7,628 bases of DNA from an uncultured Ruminococcus sp. (GTDB lineage: Bacteria; Bacillota; Clostridia; Oscillospirales; Ruminococcaceae): assembly GCA_900543105.1 (NCBI GenBank), contig UQQA01000124.1, positions 1 through 7,628 of the forward strand, written 5' to 3'. The translations under genes and the position numbers were made by a program. The notes beneath the pieces were generated by a model, which was not told where the DNA came from, made no database searches, and saw only the letters and a program-made list of their open reading frames with translations. This document shows positions 4,790-7,628 of the stretch, in pieces; the stretch's first letter is position 1, and every line of letters starts with the position of its first letter.

Positions 4790-7219
4790 ATGGATCTTTC
4801 AATGAAATGGCTCTCCGATTATGTTGATATCGGAGATATGAGTATAAAGGATTTCTGCTCGGGACTTACGATAAGCGGCTCAAAGGTCGAGCGCTATGAT
4901 ACAGAGGGCAGCGAGATAAGCAAGGTAGTTGTCGGAAAGCTTCTTTCCGTTGTTCCGCACGAGAATTCCGACCACCTTGTTGTATGTCAGGTAGATGTCG
5001 GTTCGGCAGGCAGCGGCGAGCCTATCCAGATAGTAACGGGTGCGCCGAACGTCAAGGCAGGCGACATCGTTCCCGTTGCAATGGACGGTTCAACGCTCCC
5101 CAACGGCGTTAAGATCAAAAAGGGCAAGCTCAGAGGAGTTGAGTCGAACGGTATGCTCTGCTCGCTCGGCGAACTCGGACTTACAACTCACGATTTCCCT
5201 TACGCTATCGCAGACGGCATATTCCTTTTACAGCAGGAAGAGGGCTGTCCCGAGCTTAAGCTTGGCATGGATATAAAGGAAGCTGTCGGACTTGGCGACA
5301 CAGCCGTAGAATTCGAGATCACTTCCAACCGCCCCGACTGTATGAGCGTTATCGGTCTTGCCCGTGAAACAGCTGCTACCTTTGACCTCCCTTTAAAGCT
5401 TCACGAACCCGAATTCAAGGGCATCGGCGGCAGCACAAAGGACAGCCTTAAGAGTGTTACTATCTCCGACAAGGAAAAATGCTCCGTTTATATCGCAGCG
5501 GTTGTAAAGAATGTAAAGGTCGGAATGTCCCCCCGCTGGATGCGTGAGCGCCTCCGTGCAAGCGGCGTTCGTCCTATCAACAATTTTGTCGATATCACAA
5601 ACTTCGTAATGCTTGAATACGGTCAGCCTATGCACGCTTTCGATATCCGTTATCTTGACGGCGCTTCTATCGATGTCCGCCGCGCAAAGAACGGTGAGAA
5701 GATCACAACGCTTGACGGCGTTGAGCGTGAGCTTACCGACAATATGCTCGTTATCGCAGACGCACAGAAGCCTGTTGCGGTTGCAGGTGTAATGGGCGGC
5801 GAATACAGCGGAATTATGGACGACACTGTTGATGTTGTATTTGAAGCAGCCTGCTTTGACGGCGCTTCCGTTCGTACAACAGCAAAGGCTCTTGGTATGA
5901 GAACCGACGCTTCCGCACGTTTTGAAAAGGGACTTGACCCGAGAATGGCTGAACCTGCATTAAAGAGAGCGCTTGAACTCGTTGAAATGCTCGGCTGCGG
6001 CGAAGTCGTTACAGAATATATCAAGGTCTCGAACGGCGTTGACACACAGAAGTCCGCTCCGTTCAGCGCAGAATGGATAAACAAGTTCCTCGGCACGGAT
6101 ATCCCCGAGGAAGAAATGATCGGATACCTCAACAAGCTTGATTTCACCGTAAAGGACGGCGTTGCATACGCTCCCGCATACAGAGTTGATATCGAGTGCA
6201 AGTCCGATATCGCAGAGGAAGTTGCACGTCTTTACGGCTACAATAAGATCCCTAAGACCGTTATCAGAGGTGTTGCACAGGCACAGCTCACACCGAAGCA
6301 GAAGTTCGAGCGCAAGCTTGCAAACACAATGGCTGCTCTCGGCTGCTACGAAATTTCGACCTACTCTTTCGTAAGCCCGAAGTATTTCGACAAGATAAAT
6401 CTTCCTGCCGACAGCAAGCTCCGCAAGACGGTCACTATCACAAATCCTCTCGGCGAAGATACTTCCGTAATGAGAACGACTATCATTCCGTCAATGTGTG
6501 AAGTCCTCGCAAGAAACTACAACAACAGAAACGCAGAAGCTTATCTTTTCGAGATCGGCAACGAGTATATCCCTGTTTCGGGTCAGGAACTCCCCGAAGA
6601 GCCTGCACGTCTTGCAGTTGGTATGTACGGCAAGGACGCTGATTTCTTCCTCCTCAAAGGCAAGGTAGAAGCTGTTCTCGATGAAATGGGACTTGGCGAG
6701 TGCGACTTTGAGGCTTGCACAGATACAGACGTTTATCCCGAAGCAAGCGCATTCCACCCCGGCAGATGCGCAGTTGTAAGCAAGAACGGCAAGGTGTTCG
6801 GTATCCTCGGCGAGCTTGCTCCCGTTGTGCTTGAAAACTACGGTATCGGCGTAAAGGCTTATGCCGCAAAGCTTGAAGTTCCCGAAATGATGGCAATTGC
6901 CGCAGAAGAGGGCGACAAGGTTTACAAGCCGCTGCCGAAGTTCCCTGCAACAACAAGAGATATCGCTGTTGTATGTGATGACAAGCTCCCCGTTGCAACT
7001 ATCGAAAAGGCGATCAAGGGTGCAGTAGGAAATATCCTTGAAACAGTAGAGCTTTTCGATGTTTACAAGGGCAAGCAGGTAGGCGAGGGCAGAAAGTCCG
7101 TAGCATTCGCTATCTCGATGCGTTCGCACGAGGGCACACTCACCGACGAGCAGGCAGACGCAGCAATGAAGCGTGTACTCAAAGAGCTTGCAAAGCTTGG
7201 TGCTGAACTCAGAGCGTGA
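4790..7219 (+). CDS. pheT: Phenylalanine--tRNA ligase, beta subunit
   Basis: This is the large subunit of phenylalanyl-tRNA synthetase, which binds tRNA-Phe and carries the editing site that removes misacylated tyrosine. It has 809 residues, a normal length. Domains in order are an N-terminal segment, an OB-fold tRNA-binding domain (about 43-155, with VTGAPNV and SNGMLCS), the B3/B4 editing domain (about 215-388, with RPINNFVDITNFVMLEYGQP at 261-280, VMGG at 334-337 and RTDASARFEKG at 371-381), B5 (about 405-485), a catalytic-like core (about 490-705, with NPLGED at 552-557, MRT at 561-563, HPGR at 656-659 and GEL at 674-676) and a C-terminal ferredoxin-like anticodon-binding domain (about 715-808, opening with FPATTRDIA). 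GELAP (674-678) replaces the GELHP I would expect. The coding frame is intact throughout. It is the last gene of the operon. Confidence 0.97.
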   Translation: MDLSMKWLSDYVDIGDMSIKDFCSGLTISGSKVERYDTEGSEISKVVVGKLLSVVPHENSDHLVVCQVDVGSAGSGEPIQIVTGAPNVKAGDIVPVAMDGSTLPNGVKIKKGKLRGVESNGMLCSLGELGLTTHDFPYAIADGIFLLQQEEGCPELKLGMDIKEAVGLGDTAVEFEITSNRPDCMSVIGLARETAATFDLPLKLHEPEFKGIGGSTKDSLKSVTISDKEKCSVYIAAVVKNVKVGMSPRWMRERLRASGVRPINNFVDITNFVMLEYGQPMHAFDIRYLDGASIDVRRAKNGEKITTLDGVERELTDNMLVIADAQKPVAVAGVMGGEYSGIMDDTVDVVFEAACFDGASVRTTAKALGMRTDASARFEKGLDPRMAEPALKRALELVEMLGCGEVVTEYIKVSNGVDTQKSAPFSAEWINKFLGTDIPEEEMIGYLNKLDFTVKDGVAYAPAYRVDIECKSDIAEEVARLYGYNKIPKTVIRGVAQAQLTPKQKFERKLANTMAALGCYEISTYSFVSPKYFDKINLPADSKLRKTVTITNPLGEDTSVMRTTIIPSMCEVLARNYNNRNAEAYLFEIGNEYIPVSGQELPEEPARLAVGMYGKDADFFLLKGKVEAVLDEMGLGECDFEACTDTDVYPEASAFHPGRCAVVSKNGKVFGILGELAPVVLENYGIGVKAYAAKLEVPEMMAIAAEEGDKVYKPLPKFPATTRDIAVVCDDKLPVATIEKAIKGAVGNILETVELFDVYKGKQVGEGRKSVAFAISMRSHEGTLTDEQADAAMKRVLKELAKLGAELRA

Positions 7220-7226
7220 GTTTCAA

Positions 7227-7261
7227 ATTCGGAATTAGGAATTCGGAATGCGGAATTAATT
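7227..7261 (+). repeat. Tandem heptamer repeat, unit ATTCGGA
   Basis: Consecutive 7-bp units begin 8 nt after the pheT stop: ATTCGGA, ATTAGGA, ATTCGGA, ATGCGGA, then a degenerate ATTAATT. A separate copy of AATTCGGAATTA (7226-7237) recurs at 7445-7456. Similar GGAATTCGGAATTAGG tracts are, from memory, common between genes in Ruminococcus-like genomes. Confidence 0.8.
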
Positions 7262-7342
7262 TAATGCGTAATTCGTAATTGCGCAACAATGTTGAGCATC
7301 GTAATTGCGTAATTATTTTGTTCCGTAAGTTACCGTAAAATC

Positions 7343-7368
7343 GTAGGGGCGGATTCTATATCCGCCCG
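7343..7368 (+). repeat. REP-like GC-rich hairpin, copy A
   Basis: The copy opens with GTAGGGGCGG and forms a perfect 8-bp stem, GGGCGGAT (7347-7354) with ATCCGCCC (7360-7367), around a TCTAT loop. There is no T-run, so it is unlikely to terminate transcription by itself. It shares the GTAGGGG head with the copies at 7398 and 7628. Confidence 0.75.
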
Positions 7369-7397
7369 TTCCCCAATTGTCGTTTTCCCACAATTAC

Positions 7398-7434
7398 TGT
7401 AGGGGGCGGGTTTCCCGTCCCGCGCCGCAAGGCG
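7398..7434 (+). repeat. REP-like double hairpin, copy B
   Basis: TGTAGGGG leads into an 8-bp stem, GGGGCGGG (7403-7410) with CCCGTCCC (7414-7421), with one G-U pair. A second small hairpin follows: CGCC-GCAA-GGCG (7423-7434), with a GNRA-type loop. The head-plus-two-hairpins layout is the same as in copy C. Confidence 0.75.
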
Positions 7435-7500
7435 TTTCCTGACGAATTCGGAATTATTTCTGTTACGCAATTACCGCAAGGTATTTCACAATAAACGAAT

Positions 7501-7559
7501 GTCCCTATTTTCATCGGATAAACCCGTTGAAAATAGGGACGTTTTGTTATTATTTTTGT
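7501..7559 (+). terminator. Strong intrinsic terminator, probable end of the phe operon
   Basis: A perfect 13-bp stem, GTCCCTATTTTCA (7501-7513) with TGAAAATAGGGAC (7528-7540), carries an extra inner CGG/CCG pairing (7515-7517 with 7524-7526). A T-rich tail follows at 7542-7559. The other strand lacks a T-run, so it works rightward. It is the only terminator seen after pheT and lies about 280 nt past its stop codon. Confidence 0.85.
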
Positions 7560-7588
7560 TTTGGGGTCGGCATTTTCGTACACCGAAA

Positions 7589-7628
7589 AATCGCTTCGCG
7601 ATTCGGGACGGGCGACCCGTCCCCTACA
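7589..7628 (-). repeat. REP-like double hairpin, copy C (inverted)
   Basis: This reads as copy B in reverse orientation. On the minus strand, TGTAGGGGACGGG (7628-7616) starts a perfect 8-bp stem (7623-7616 with 7612-7605), followed by a small hairpin AATCGC/GCGATT (7603-7598 with 7594-7589). Its first 13 bases match copy B (7398-7410) with one difference. It ends exactly at the window edge. Confidence 0.75.

Larger units (their letters stand above)
7301..7474. repeat. Long-range inverted repeat GTAATTGCGTAA
   Basis: GTAATTGCGTAA at 7301-7312 has an exact inverted copy, TTACGCAATTAC, at 7463-7474. The pair brackets the two GC-rich hairpins at 7343-7368 and 7398-7434. It could be the outer arms of a composite palindromic element or the remains of repeated insertions. 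Confidence 0.5.
7220..7628. other. Intergenic repeat region after pheT, no gene seen
   Basis: These 409 bases contain the heptamer tract, REP-like copies A-C, the inverted GTAATTGCGTAA pair and one terminator. The only open frame of note runs on the minus strand from 7583 to 7356. It crosses the terminator and two repeats and has no protein-like pattern, so I do not call it. Confidence 0.75.

Noticed and set aside
6491..7129. Large minus-strand open frame within pheT
   Set aside because: It is antisense to the conserved core and C-terminal domain of PheT and has no family resemblance; it is a by-product of the codon bias of pheT.
7356..7583. 75-residue minus-strand open frame in the repeat region
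   Set aside because: It reads through REP hairpins A and B and the operon terminator, so a real gene is unlikely.
7343..7628. CRISPR array
   Set aside because: The repeats are palindromic, unevenly spaced, in mixed orientation and few; there are no regular spacers.

Overview
The window looks like chromosomal DNA from a gut-type clostridium, most likely Ruminococcus or a close Oscillospiraceae relative. This is inferred from the protein character, the strong AGGAG ribosome binding sites, the T-box in front of pheS, a DUF6106-like membrane protein, and the GTAGGGGCGG and ATTCGGA intergenic repeats. I could not run a search, so the genus is a judgement.

Layout. Two operons diverge from about 2740-2760, where two good sigma-A type promoters sit back to back. 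The leftward (minus) operon has three genes in transcription order: a small two-helix membrane protein resembling DUF6106 (2599-2075), a divergent holo-ACP synthase-like protein (2030-1671), and a bifunctional NAD(P)H-hydrate epimerase/dehydratase (1614-76). An intrinsic terminator hairpin lies just before the ribosome binding site of the last gene.

The rightward (plus) operon begins with a leader of about 300 nt that I read as a phenylalanine T-box: candidate specifier TTC, a UGGU tRNA-end-binding bulge, and mutually exclusive antiterminator and terminator stems. It is followed by pheS (3140-4159), an unrecognised 203-residue membrane protein (4163-4774), and pheT (4790-7219). PheS and PheT form the alpha2beta2 phenylalanyl-tRNA synthetase, and the T-box would raise their expression when uncharged tRNA-Phe accumulates. 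The unknown membrane protein appears to be co-transcribed and translationally coupled to both, so it would be under the same control.

The last 409 bases hold no convincing gene. They contain a heptamer tandem repeat, three REP-like GC-rich hairpins (two in opposite orientation) and a strong terminator at 7501-7559, which probably ends the phe operon after a 3' untranslated region of about 280 nt.

Most worth a second look: the membrane gene between pheS and pheT, the AcpS-like protein with Leu in place of the metal-binding Glu, the terminator in front of nnr, and the repeat cluster after pheT.
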